A stretch of 64,000 bases of DNA, taken from Bathymodiolus brooksi. Taxonomy: Eukaryota > Mollusca > Bivalvia > Mytilida > Modiolidae. Below are positions 1 through 9,381 of the stretch, in pieces. The position numbers and the translations under genes are program-made. The DNA lies in assembly GCA_963680875.1 (NCBI GenBank), contig OY804589.1, forward strand, positions 30,048,962-30,112,961, given 5' to 3'. The notes below the pieces were generated by a model. It made no database searches. It was not told the origin of the DNA and worked only from the letters and a program-made list of their open reading frames with translations. The number at the start of each line of letters is the position of its first letter. The stretch's first letter is position 1.

Positions 1-212
1 TTAATAGCTACGTATTTGTTGGAGTGTCATCCGAGGCCGAGGAAAAGATCCGCTAGATTTTATTTATCAGAGATAAACAATAATTCAACCCAATCTGGAA
101 TTCTACAATTTCTTGTGTTGAAAGATGACAATTACCTCTTCTCGTATATATGCTGAATTGGCGTTAAACAACAATCACTCACTCACTTTCTATATGTGCA
201 AACATTTATGTA

Positions 213-692
213 TTGAACGATTGCAGTAACATTATTGAAACCGACGTATTCTGGCTATACGTTGTACGGTGTAGGAGATGGCTATGGGTGTCGCCAGTGG
301 AGCAGGAAGATTGTAGTAACATTGTTGAAACCGACACATTCTGGCTATACATTGTACGGTGTAGGGGATTGGCATGGGTGTCACTAGTGGAGCAGGAAGA
401 TTTTGGTAACATTATTGAAACCGACGCATTCTGGCTATACGTTGTACGGTGTATGAGATGGTTATGGGTGTCACCAGTGGATTAGGGACTGCTTACCCTT
501 CAAAAGCACCGAGTGTACCCCCAGTTGTTAATAGGGTTCGTGTTACTCGATCTTTAGTTTTATATCTATGTTTTGTAGATCGTTGTTTGTCTCTTTGTAT
601 TTTCTTTTGGCCATGGCGTTGTGTGCTCTTCTTCGATATACGGATTCTGATTACCCCTTTGGTATTTCAAACTCTTCTTAAGCAACCGTGAA
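213..692 (+). mobile_element. 3' end of a Penelope-like retroelement with an internal 3 x 90 bp tandem repeat
   Basis: This is one of about twenty copies in the window of the same 3'-terminal segment. Its landmarks are a 'CACTAGTGGAGCAGG' type motif, then a TACTCGATCTTTAGTTTTATAT block, then a terminal 'GATTACCCCTTTGGTATCTTC' block. In other copies (22010-22610, 35345-36240) this segment directly follows Penelope-type reverse transcriptase sequence, which is why I assign it to that class. In this copy the part before the 3' segment is amplified as three exact-length 90-bp units (about 221-490) that stay open in one frame as three 30-residue repeats. The copies at 33250 and 43070 have one unit. 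No function is inferred. Confidence 0.6.
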
Positions 693-1274
693 TGAACACT
701 TAGATGGAATGATGCACCAGTTCAAGAAGACAAGAAACACTTATCGCGTCAATACACTTATAAAACATTTCCATGATGGTATTCTTAATTTTTATATTTA
801 AAATTTAAATTTTGATAATTTAAAAGTGTTATTTTCTGCGTCATTATGGGTCTGAATATTTTTAACATAGAATATGAGAGTTGTTATATCATCCACTTTA
901 TGTCTGTCAACTTTGCTGTGTGTCACTAATTGTGACCTTGTGATTATATGTGAACACACACTTAAACAAAGCTCATTGCTTTATATGAATAGTATAGATA
1001 CAAGATATCATAGTGTATAGCAAGCTGATAGATTAAGTGATTTCTTTAATTGTACACATGACAAAGGTTGGATCTATATAATGTACAATTCTCAGTTAAA
1101 GAAATGGCAGATGAAAACAGAGATATAATTATTGGTAATGGGGTCAAAATCCAAAACTATAGGTAATTGTTTTTTATTTATTTGTTAAATATATATATAT
1201 TTGTTAACTAACATTATATTAATAACGGTAATGTTATTGTTACACGTGGGAAACATTATTTTTGGAGAGATTTT

Positions 1275-1302
1275 ATCCCGAGCTAAAGCTAAAGCTCGGG
1301 AT
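1275..1302. other. Short perfect hairpin
   Basis: ATCCCGAGCT and its reverse complement AGCTCGGGAT are separated by 8 bases. It lies in otherwise featureless sequence (about 700-1470) that is shared with 34330-35250 and 43480-43900. No function is apparent. Confidence 0.5.
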
Positions 1303-1469
1303 GAAATGTAGCGGAAATGATGTAAGCGGTGATTTGTTTAATCAAAGATCTATTGACAGTATTATAAATAAGCATCTCTTGATCCAATTAGAATTCAACT
1401 GATATGTCTTAATGGATCCCATCGCGGATGCCAAAGGTATTATAAATAAGCACTTTAGCTGTTTAAGTC

Positions 1470-1795
1470 GATTATCACGAGCCCCACTACAAACCGGGGA
1501 TGAACCCAGGGAAGGTTAGGCAGTTCCTGTTCCACTAGTGACACCCGTTGTGTTAATCTAGATACAAACCCGGTGATAAGTCACGAATGAGGAACTAGGA
1601 GAGGGAAGTGCTTACGACAAGTGGAACATATCCGTGGTCATTTGTGACACCGATATTCCATTGCGGTCAATCAAGTCATAGCTTCAACTTAACCACAGGG
1701 AATCCTTTCTTCAGTAGTTTCCTTGTTTGCAGTAACCATCTATCAAGGACATCCTGATAGGAACCACAAGCTCTGGAATATCGTATCAACGGTGA
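1470..1795 (-). mobile_element. Penelope-like 3' fragment
   Basis: Minus-strand copy of the dispersed 3' segment. It shows the 'CTAGTGACACCCGT' block, the 'AAACCGGGGATGAA' block and the 'CATATCCGTGGTCATTTGTGACACCGATATTCC' block, the last being residual RT C-terminal sequence seen more clearly at 22320-22600 and 51130-51390. It is 5'-truncated and non-coding. Confidence 0.5.
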
Positions 1796-1864
1796 CGTAT
1801 TGTGTAAAATGAAAAAGATAACACAACAGATAATATTTGAACACCATGAAGAGCTAATAAAAGG

Positions 1865-2112
1865 AGGAGGTCCGCTATGTACTAGACCAAAATGCTTAGC
1901 TGGATTGCAATAGTGCTACTTTATTGAAACAACACTCGGACACATGATACTGATATCGACCCAACCAGTCTTTGTTCTTTCTCCATAATGATGCGTGCTA
2001 AGCGCAGAAGCAACACAACAATTATACAGTCTTTGGTTTGACCCGACCGGGGCTCGAACCCCCGATCTACTGTACTCTAGGCGAGCACGCTTACCATTAC
2101 AACACCGATGCG
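1865..2112 (-). mobile_element. tRNA-derived SINE (family A)
   Basis: Read on the minus strand, the right end is a tRNA-like head: an A-box-like GTAATGGTAAGCGTG followed by a B-box-like GGGGGTTCGAGCCCC. The body then runs leftwards through 'CTCGGACACAT' and 'CTAGACCAAA'. The same body occurs at 10737-10908, 16165-16655, 18650-18855, 39900-40260, 42060-42350, 45395-45780 and 56450-56755. It resembles a tRNA gene but is a retroposon copy. Confidence 0.7.
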
Positions 2113-2139
2113 ACTGGTTGATGGATCAATTTTCTTTAC

Positions 2140-2502
2140 ACTGTGTTTTGTAAGCAAAATAATAAAGTCATAGGTTTGTGAAAGAAAAACCAGATGAAAA
2201 TAATTATGCACAGAAAAGAAGAAGTAGTACATATGTAGTAAACCTTTACGGGAGAAATTAATTAATGACAAACAAATACACAATACAAGTTACATGTACG
2301 AACTAACATATAACACAATACAAAGTTATATCTCTCACTGTTGAACTCGAGTTACTTCCCTTTAATCATTCAAATCTAAATCTGCTCAAGGTTATTACCA
2401 CTATCTAGAGTAAACCATTTTATTACGACATATAAAGTCTCGTGTTTGTTTTGATTACATCTTAAGACCAATAATGTATATACTATGAAGTTAGACTATG
2501 TA
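2140..2502. repeat. Duplicated intergenic segment (pairs with 16660-17060)
   Basis: The segment matches 16660-17060 closely, including the blocks 'TGGATCAATTTTCTTTACACTGTGTTTT' and 'CTCGAGTTACTTCCCTTTAATCA'. The pairing continues after the pogo-like insertion (3333-3550 with 17040-17230), so this is segmental duplication. No gene is seen. Confidence 0.65.
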
Positions 2503-3331
2503 CAGTCAAACCTGTCGTAACGGTCACCTTTGCATAATGGTCACCTGCTCATAACGGTCACTTTCGTGCTCTCCCTGTGCATTTTACTATATATTTTAAT
2601 TCGATATAGCGGTCACCTGTTCAATGTGGTCAGCGGTCACCATTTATTAGTAATTTCCAGTGTAAAACCTTTGTATAACGGTAAGTTCATTTTTAAAATA
2701 ATACCGGAAGTGATTTCGAAAGTTCGGTATTTTTCTCAAATGTACAAAAAATCCCGAGGTGTTACAAAATATATTGCTTAATTCAATTAACTAAATAAAC
2801 AAACACTATTAAATTTTGTGAGTAATGAATTACATAAAGGAAAGTTTATACCCGGGGATTATTGGAGATATTTATCATCAACATCCGTAAATAGGAAAGC
2901 TTTGAAATTAGACGACAAAGTGAAAGTTATCTGTATGAGTACGTTGGGCTTTAATACAACGGGTTATAAATCGTTGTGATCGATGGTGGGAAAAGTTGTT
3001 GAGCTGTGGGCGAGGAGACGGGTGTTGGTCGTACCCAGATAATGAACATTCTTTAAAGAAAACGTGAGATTCAATCGACGATTTTGAAAACAATGTTTCC
3101 AGTTCAACATCGTGTTACTGGAAATTACACTTTTGTTTATTAAATATCTTTCTTTATTTATTTGTATATTTTATTCAAATCATATCAGATTGAGATAAAC
3201 ATAAGATGTGATAAAAAATGTTTATTTACAACAAATGCAGAATAATCAAACCCCTTCATATAAAGGTCACCTGTCTATAGTGGTCATTTTGTCAAACTCC
3301 CCCAGGTGACCACTATAGACAGGTTTGACTG
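2503..3331. mobile_element. pogo/Tc1-mariner-like DNA transposon, non-autonomous or decayed
   Basis: The ends are inverted: the left begins CAGTCAAACCTGTC and the right ends GACAGGTTTGACTG. A TA dinucleotide flanks each side (2501-2502 and 3332-3333), the target duplication of the Tc1/mariner/pogo superfamily. Degenerate 'GGTCACC' repeats follow inside both ends. The duplicated segment at 17030-17060 is an empty site, running through the insertion point without the element. Inside, 2900-3010 on the + strand weakly recalls a pogo N-terminal helix-turn-helix but is interrupted by stops. No intact transposase remains. Confidence 0.7.
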
Positions 3332-3434
3332 TAGTTAGAGTTACCCAAGCTAAACTGATAACATGAACATTTTTATTCATTGAATACAAAATTTTGGTTT
3401 GTTTTAAGTATCAACATTACACTTGTTTGTTTCG

Positions 3435-3550
3435 TGGTGGCTAACGCCACTTTCAACAATATTTCAGTTATATCGTGGCGGTCAGAAAACCCCAGGGCGA
3501 GGTGTACAACATTGTGTGATAAAGTTTGTCAGTGACTTGCGTCAGGTCAG
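3435..3550 (-). mobile_element. SINE 3' fragment (family B-like)
   Basis: It contains 'TAACGCCACTTTCAACAATATTTCAG' followed by a 'TATATCGTGGCGG' block. This is the reverse complement of the conserved SINE end 'CCATGATATAGCTGAAATATTGCTGAAAGTGGCG' seen at 27860 and 47830. A near-identical fragment lies at 17105-17225 within the duplicated segment. Confidence 0.55.
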
Positions 3551-3854
3551 TAGACTAGTATATAATATTTAGTATTAACCTAGTATCACAAGTAACTTTG
3601 AGATCCAATGGGACAGATATATTGTATGGTTGTCACCTGCTTAGAAGTTTGTATAATATACTTTATTTCCTGTGACTGTATAATGAATTCTTCATTATCC
3701 TATACATTATATTAAATATTGCTGAGTTAGATTACTGTCAGATTATAATATTAAGTGTATTTGTACCATCTATACACGCTTAGACACATGTCTTATGTCT
3801 ATCTCTAGATTTTCCTTACGAGACAAGGTAACACATCGACTATTGAAGCTATGT

Positions 3855-4030
3855 TTTAATATAGCGGATGTGGTCAAGTGATCTAGGGCGCTGGACATTA
3901 GGCTAAGCGATTGGCGCTGCAGTGTATCAATGGTGTGAGTTCAAATCCGTCGAGGGAAGAACAAAAATTTTACAGCTCAAGGATCTAATTCTAACACTGT
4001 TTGGTTTAATTTTCAGACGTATATATAGAT
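3855..4030 (+). mobile_element. tRNA-Leu/Ser-like SINE (family C)
   Basis: The sequence from AGCGGATGTGGTCAAGTGAT to about 3955 resembles a class II (long variable arm) tRNA: an A-box-like GTGGTCAAGTGATCTAGGGCGCTG and a B-box-like GAGTTCAAATCCG. A unique tail ends in 'GTTTGGTTTAATTTTCA'. The inverted copy at 13115-13285 has the same head and tail, which marks a dispersed element. Both copies abut TA-rich tracts. Confidence 0.55.
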
Positions 4031-4033
4031 ATA

Positions 4034-4211
4034 CAGTTAAATCTGTACTGAGAGGTCATATTTCGAACAAAGGTAAAATTTCCTCAGAAGACACGTGACA
4101 TCTTAAAAGAGGTTCAATTCTTATGAAATGTTCTATAACTGGACAGGAAAAGATTACCTTTAAAGACAGGTGACTGCTTAAAAGAGGTGACCACATGGGA
4201 AGATTTGACTG
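4034..4211. mobile_element. 178-bp pogo-like MITE
   Basis: Imperfect inverted ends (CAGTTAAATCTGT on the left, reverse complement of GAAGATTTGACTG on the right) are flanked by TA on both sides. Internal 'AGAGGTCA' and 'AGAGGTGACC' motifs echo the element at 2503-3331. It has no coding capacity, and open frames crossing it are incidental. Confidence 0.55.
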
Positions 4212-4699
4212 TATATATACATTGAAGAAATTCCACGCCTCCAAAACAAAAACTGTAAACCTGTCAGTCAAAATAGAAAAAAATAACCATATAATCTCTT
4301 CAAATATTGACGATCTTTTGTCCCAGACTTGTCTTGTTACAACTCTGGTGATTGCTTTATTACTAAAATTCAAAGGTGCGAAAAAGTAGAATTCATTGGT
4401 AGCCATAGGAGAGTTACAATGGATGAAAATGTATGTAAAAACAATGACGAACGGATATATTCTGATTCCGATACAATCGAAAATATTGTGAAGAAAAGTA
4501 TGGTGGTTGCATTTTAGTTGACAATCTGATTTAGGAGTACTGATAAATACACATTGAGCTGAATAAAACGCATTTAAGCGACGTTGCTTTTAGTACCCGA
4601 ATGTTCATGCTAAAACGTCGAAAATTGACGTAACCGTATCAGACGCATTCTCATGTGTAGCGTCCCTTATGCCTATAAATGGATAAGAAAATGTAAAAT

Positions 4700-6290
4700 T
4701 CGGAATTCAAATTTAACTTAGATAATAAAACATAATGTCTACAAATAGACACAGGAAAGGCTAAGGTATTGCCTTCAGAAATTAACACCTCATTGCCCTG
4801 TCTGTGTTGATTAAGTTTAATATGTTACTATGAACAATCTTGAGCTTCAAAAATGATCATGAACAGTGACTTCATTGTATTTTTAAGAACCTAACTCATT
4901 TACACGGAGAAATCCGGAAATGTTTAATATTATGATAAACCTGAAAATCATCAAACCATCCGAATTTTTAAATTAAGAACACAATTCAACAATCATATAA
5001 CTTTTAACAGGATCCTTCCTGTTAACTGGTTTGCTGTTCAACCGTTGTAGAACACTGTATTTCTATTAAATGAGTAATATGACTTTTAACAGGATTTTTC
5101 TTGTTAACTGGTTTGCTGTTCAACCGTTGTAGAACACTGTCTTTCTATTAAATGAGTCATGTGACTTTTAACAGGATCTTGATTGTTAACTGGTTTGCTG
5201 TTTAATCGTTGTAGAACACTGTCTTTCTATTAAATGAGTAATATACAAAGCAAAATGTAAGGGGTATGTGGGTTAATTCTTGCTTTAGCCATGTTCTTTA
5301 AAAAAATCACTCCATCTGCGAAAGCTAGGGAAGTAAGACTTGTTAGTGTTCGTTTTTAGAGTCCAATAAAAATCTGGTCCTCTTTCCGGATAAACTGTGT
5401 AAGGGATGTTCAGAAGTAACACAACTGGAGGTCCTACAAAATAGAATGATTAAATCAAAATACAACTGAAAAAGCGACCATTTTAAATTTCAATGGAGTA
5501 TCGACAAAAACTCCGTTTTACCGGCTCCTGTCAAAATGTTACCTTTCTTAGATATTAATGAATTCATAGAAAATACAATTTTTCTGTATAATTGGTCAGT
5601 AATGTGCTGGTTTCCAAACAGGGAATTTTAATATTTCTTTGATTCTACCTTGTCTAAGCTTGTTTAATATTCTTGTAATCAAGCTAGGCGACGGTACGAA
5701 CCAAGTCATGTCAGTTCCCTAAGACTGAGAGAATGCATCTATTTTCTCAGTTCCAGGAGTCCATACCTTAGAGTTAAATCTTTCATGAGGATTATTGTAG
5801 TGTGATGCGAATCTGTCTATAGTACATTTATCCCATAATTCATTCAGAACATGTAAAAATAATATTTAACGCCCAATCATCGTGATCTATGATCTTTGCT
5901 CAACTGATCAGCATGATCGTTTTGAGTTCTTGGAATCCAATAAGGTGTCAACTGAATATTTTGTGATTCACAAATACAGTGAATTTATGTAGTAGTATTG
6001 TATGTTGTGTTCTTGCTACCTACCTTAAGAATGTGTTCAACATTCTTATCTGAATTGATTTTGACTTGTTTATTTTCTAATTCATTTTAAAAAGTGTAAA
6101 TCACTCTTCTAACACCTTCGAATTCTCTCCAAGTAGAACTCTAAAGACTTTCAGATTCGGTCCAATTACTGAATGTTTCCATGTTCTGTTAATGAGAATC
6201 TACATCGGAGTTAACCAAACCTCCAAAGCCTACATCTGAGGCGTCACAAAACTTTACACGATCAAAAACTTGATTGACTGTCATTGTACT
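4700..6290 (-). pseudogene. DIRS-like retrotransposon relic, RNase H region
   Basis: On the minus strand around 5860-5640 the translation contains the DIRS-type RNase H signature: a DRFASHYNN-like motif, then RFNSKVWTPGTEKIDAF, then a WFVPSPSLI-like motif. An in-frame TAG lies after the 'DAFSQS' stretch, and further stops follow downstream. The region is about 1.6 kb and is paralogous to 37230-38800, which has the same signature. It is dead and 5'/3' truncated. Neither tyrosine recombinase nor the RT catalytic core is seen in this copy. Confidence 0.6.
5000..5245. repeat. 3 x 82 bp tandem repeat inside the DIRS relic
   Basis: The 'CTTTTAACAGGAT' motif recurs at 5001, 5083 and 5165, an exact period of 82 bp. 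The paralogous relic at 37510-37560 has a single diverged unit, so the amplification is local. Confidence 0.75.
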
Positions 6291-6329
6291 GACTTACAAT
6301 ACTAGCCAAACAGCTAACTCGAAACAAGT

Positions 6330-6720
6330 TAATCTAATCAATGCGCACCCCTTTTGTTTTAAAAAGCATCTATATTTGTTAACGTGCTTGATTTGTTGTC
6401 ATTATTATATGTGTATTACTACTTGTAGGGAAATGACAAGTCCAAAAGTTGTGATATCATTTTTTGTTCAATCCCACTACCTGTTTTATTTGCAATAACA
6501 ATTATATTAAATCTAACCAATGTTCCCCACTTTTATTTTGAATATTATATTTTATTTGTGTGCATGAACTTGATGTGTTGTCATTATTATATGTGTATTA
6601 CTTGTAGGGAGATGACAATTCCAAAAGTTGTAATATGTTTTGTTCAATCCCACTAGCTGTTTTATTTGCAATAAAATAATATTAACTCTAACTCATATCC
6701 CCCCTTTTTCTATATTACTG
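6330..6720. repeat. Tandem pair of ~180-bp AT-rich units (duplication-block marker)
   Basis: Each unit runs from a 'TGTGCTTGATTTGTTGTCATTATTATATGTGTATTA' block through 'GACAAGTCCA' and 'TCAATCCCACTAGCTG' to 'TTGCAATAAAATAATATTAA'. The same tandem pair recurs at 25710-26050, 46190-46540 and 54690-55040, each upstream of a TRIM-like copy. It is the left marker of the amplified block. No gene is seen. Confidence 0.65.
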
Positions 6721-6991
6721 TGAGCATATTTATTTTCAATAAAACTTCTTTATTATTCCATTTCTATTTTCCCTTTATTTAACTTGCTCGTGGCAATATC
6801 CATCCAATCTTATGGTAACAGCAGTTTACATATTCCTACCCTTTATACTCTAATATGTAAACATGTACAGCAAGTTTGAAAAATGGAGGTAATTCAATGT
6901 CACAAACGCATGTGAACAAATAAACCAAATATGATATCAAATGGAACAAAATAACAAGTTTGAAAAGAAAGAGGAAGGGGGTAGTTCCATA

Positions 6992-7542
6992 CAGAGGTAC
7001 TTGTGGAAAGGACACAGCATCCCCCCTTTTTACACCCTACCCCCCTTTTTTCTTTTTTTTTCTTTCATTTACATGGCTTAGAAATATGTAAAACAGCAAT
7101 AATATACCATTTTCTGATTGCATAAGTCGACTGATATGTATATAGAGATGGCGTTTTCTGATTGCATCAGTCGACTGATATGTATATATAGAGAAGTTAT
7201 CTCACTTCCAGATAATTTTCACGGAAACTATGCTACCTGCTCGGGGAATCCCATGACTAAGTCAATAAAAATGCATCTACCTTTGAGTTGGTGAGCACGC
7301 TTCGTCTCCGCTAATATTCCTTTTTTTTAAACGATCGGCATTTTTCACGAAAATTTCCTCTGAAACAAGAAATCCGACGAACTTTACGTCGTATCTACAA
7401 TTTTGGATTTCTAATCAACGGAAGTCTATTATGGACGATAACTCTAATATGGCCCCAAATCCGGTTCCCTGAAACAAAAGTTCCGAATGTTACTGCACTC
7501 ACGATAAGGTAAGAGAATTTCATTTAACAGTCGAATAAAGTT
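6992..7542 (+). repeat. Left terminal inverted repeat with possible promoter and splice donor
   Basis: The arm includes two tandem 'TTTCTGATTGCAT(A/C)AGTCGACTGATATGTATATA' modules (7115-7150 and 7155-7190), then conserved blocks to a putative exon end 'CGATAAGGTAAGAG' at about 7502-7515. GGTAAGAG matches a strong 5' splice donor, and the identical sequence sits at the same place in the right arm. TATATA motifs lie upstream. I infer a transcription unit reading inwards. Confidence 0.6.
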
Positions 7543-7544
7543 AG

Positions 7545-7862
7545 CGCTGTTTTATACAAACTGAAAAAAAAATCACCGAAAGTGTAAACGGGCTAGCAAT
7601 ATTGGAAATAGCTTCAATTCGAAGTGACCAATTCCCACTGACATCATGGTTAATACAATATGTGGAAGAGTCAAGTGAAACAAATTTTATAGATTTGACA
7701 GAAATTAAGAGCAAATTCAAGTCTGATGTCTTGGTTGAATTTCCAAGTTCTAAAACAATTGGAAATTTAATTACAAAATTATTCCATGGTGTGAAAATAA
7801 AACCTGGTCGTTGCAAGGATAACTGGGCTAAATCTACACAGAGATATTATGGTCTTTCTTAG
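7545..7862 (+). CDS. Winged-helix-like ORF inside the TIR transposon (3' exon?)
   Basis: An open frame of about 105 codons runs from the first codon after a TAG at 7542 to the stop at 7860-7862. It has no ATG at its start; the first candidate, TTG at 7602, is not convincing for a eukaryote. It is therefore better read as a terminal exon joined to a first exon in the left TIR. The C-terminal half has 'SSKTIGNLITKLFHGVK' followed after a gap by 'RYYGL'. That layout (helix, recognition helix, wing ending in a YYGL/YYGI motif) recalls RFX-like or primase-associated winged-helix domains. It converges on the helicase gene with a gap of 119 bp. Function unknown; DNA binding is an inference. Confidence 0.45.
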   Translation, partial: RCFIQTEKKITESVNGLAILEIASIRSDQFPLTSWLIQYVEESSETNFIDLTEIKSKFKSDVLVEFPSSKTIGNLITKLFHGVKIKPGRCKDNWAKSTQRYYGLS

Positions 7863-7981
7863 TGCAAAGAACCCTGTGACAATGCAATTATTAATTTTAA
7901 CAATCTGGCCTCATTTTTACCACCTGATTTATTTGTTATTTCAAATACCTCAAACAATATTATTGTGGGATATTTCACCGG

Positions 7982-8873
7982 TTATCTTGTAAATGGTAAC
8001 AGGGCTATGATTGAAATAAATATTTTAGTGAAGCAACCCACTTTCAAACCTAAATTTGTTGGTGCCAAAAATTTGTCTAAATAATAATTTGAACCTTCAT
8101 CCACAGACTTGTATATTTTTAATTCACCTGCAACAATTTGTATTTTTGTGTAATTATGAATATCCACGTCAATATTTCTGGAAAAAAGATGAACACAATT
8201 TTCCTCATTTTCAAGAGACCTTGACAAGGAATTGATAAATGCCACATCTTCATCTGACACATTTCCTTTTTCCAAAGCATTTATACATTTAATTAAAGTA
8301 GTGTCACTTTTCCTGTGTATACAATTTAATTTAATTTTGTGGTGGAAACATCTATTAAACCATGGTACATTAAAGCAATGTAAACCACGATCACCCAGAA
8401 GCTCATTTGCCACTAGAAGCAGCTGTAACAAATCACCGGCTAAAATTACTTGCAAATTTCCAAATATAACTGACGAACTCCTGACTTTCTGACAAATAAA
8501 TTGCACTTGTCCTAAAACTTGTGAACTTATCATTGATATCTCGTCTATGATCAAAGTATTAGTAGACTGCACATTGTCCTTTACATCATTAAACCTTTCA
8601 TCGGTTTTTATTAAATGAACTAATCTCTTCATTTAAGTATCGGTCATCGCCAATTCCGGACCACTTATGTAACGTGGTACCCCCTAACTTGCCGTAATGT
8701 GTGGAAGCTATGCCAGCTGAACACGCTATAGTAACAGTTTTTCCCTTTGAACGTAAATGATTCACGATTTGTTTGATAAGAAATGTTTTTCAACAACCGC
8801 CTTGTACAATAACAACTAAATTGTGGCCATCCTTGGCCAAATCGAACGCTGCTTGCTGATCTTCATCAAACAT
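7982..8873 (-). pseudogene. PIF1-like DNA helicase, decayed
   Basis: Read from the ATG at 8873: 'FDEDQQAAFDLA' corresponds to the PIF1 Q-motif region. The Walker A (GxxGxGKT-type) follows, with TGA at 8790-8792 in place of a glycine codon just before KT. Next come 'ACSAGIAS' (motif Ia) and 'GGTTLHKWSGIG'. A one-base shift lies near 8616-8620. The frame from 8632 then carries 'LIIDEISMIS' (Walker B, DEISM) and 'LQVILAGDLLQL' (motif III). The 216-codon open part ends at 7982 without the C-terminal helicase motifs (V, VI), so the gene is truncated as well as broken. PIF1 proteins are 5'-3' helicases, also found in Helitrons; here the setting is a TIR element, with no RepHel domain. Transcription would start in the right TIR. 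Confidence 0.75.
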
Positions 8874-8897
8874 GTTTACTTTTTGATGTTTTCCCCG

Positions 8898-9381
8898 AAC
8901 TTTATTCGACTGTTAAATGAAATTCTCTTACCTTATCGTGATTGCAGTAACATTCGGAACTTTTGTTTCAGGGAACCGGATTTGGCGCCATATTACAGTT
9001 ATCGTCCATAGTAGACTTCCATTGATTAGAAATCCAAAATTGTAAATACGATGTAAAGTTCGTCGTATTTCTTGCTTCAGAGGAAAATTTTCGTGAAAGG
9101 TAGATGCATTTTTATTGATTTAGACATGGGAATCGCCGAGCAGGTAGCATAGTTTCCGTGAAAATTATGTGGAAGTGAGATACCTTCTCTATATATACAT
9201 ATCAGTCGACTGATGCAATCAGAAAACGCCATCTCTATATACATATCAGTCGACTTATGCAATCAGAAAACGGCAAATTATTGCTGTTTTACATATTTCT
9301 AAGCCATGGAAATGAAAGGAAAAAAAAGGGGCTAGGGTGTAAAAAGGGGGGGATGCTGTGTCCTGTCCACAAGTACCTCTG
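8898..9381 (-). repeat. Right terminal inverted repeat
   Basis: It is the reverse complement of 6992-7542 with scattered differences and without the roughly 60-bp segment. Outer end is CAGAGGTACTTGTGGACAGG on the minus strand. It repeats the two 'CAGTCGAC' modules and the inward 'CGATAAGGTAAGAG' putative donor at about 8925-8938. It would supply the promoter and first exon for the helicase. Confidence 0.75.

Larger units (their letters stand above)
6992..9381. mobile_element. 2.39-kb long-TIR DNA transposon carrying PIF1-type helicase and winged-helix-like ORFs
   Basis: Outer ends are CAGAGGTACTTGTGG and its reverse complement. The inverted arms are 6992-7542 and 8898-9381, about 0.5 kb each and highly similar; the left arm has about 60 bp extra near 7293-7350. 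Flanks give a 7-bp direct repeat TTCCATA (GTTCCATA left, TTTCCATA right), consistent with a slightly decayed 8-bp target duplication. Joining the flanks gives sequence that matches the duplicated unit near 46660-46700, as expected of an empty site. CAGAG-type ends with an 8-bp duplication fit hAT-like transposons, but no transposase is visible. The unique core is 7543-8897. It holds a + strand ORF and a convergent minus-strand helicase relic. Confidence 0.8.

Noticed and set aside
2040..2112. tRNA gene on the minus strand (and similar at 16590-16655, 18790-18855, 39905-39975)
   Set aside because: A- and B-box-like motifs are present, but the sequence is the head of a repeated SINE with a common body and tail, and the cloverleaf is degenerate.
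7541..7816. 91-codon minus-strand ORF in the TIR element
   Set aside because: It is antisense to the + strand winged-helix-like frame, has no recognisable motif and overlaps the TIR boundary.
7982..8873. Helitron carrying the PIF1-type helicase
   Set aside because: The unit has long terminal inverted repeats and target duplication, and lacks a Rep domain and the 3' hairpin-CTRR end.
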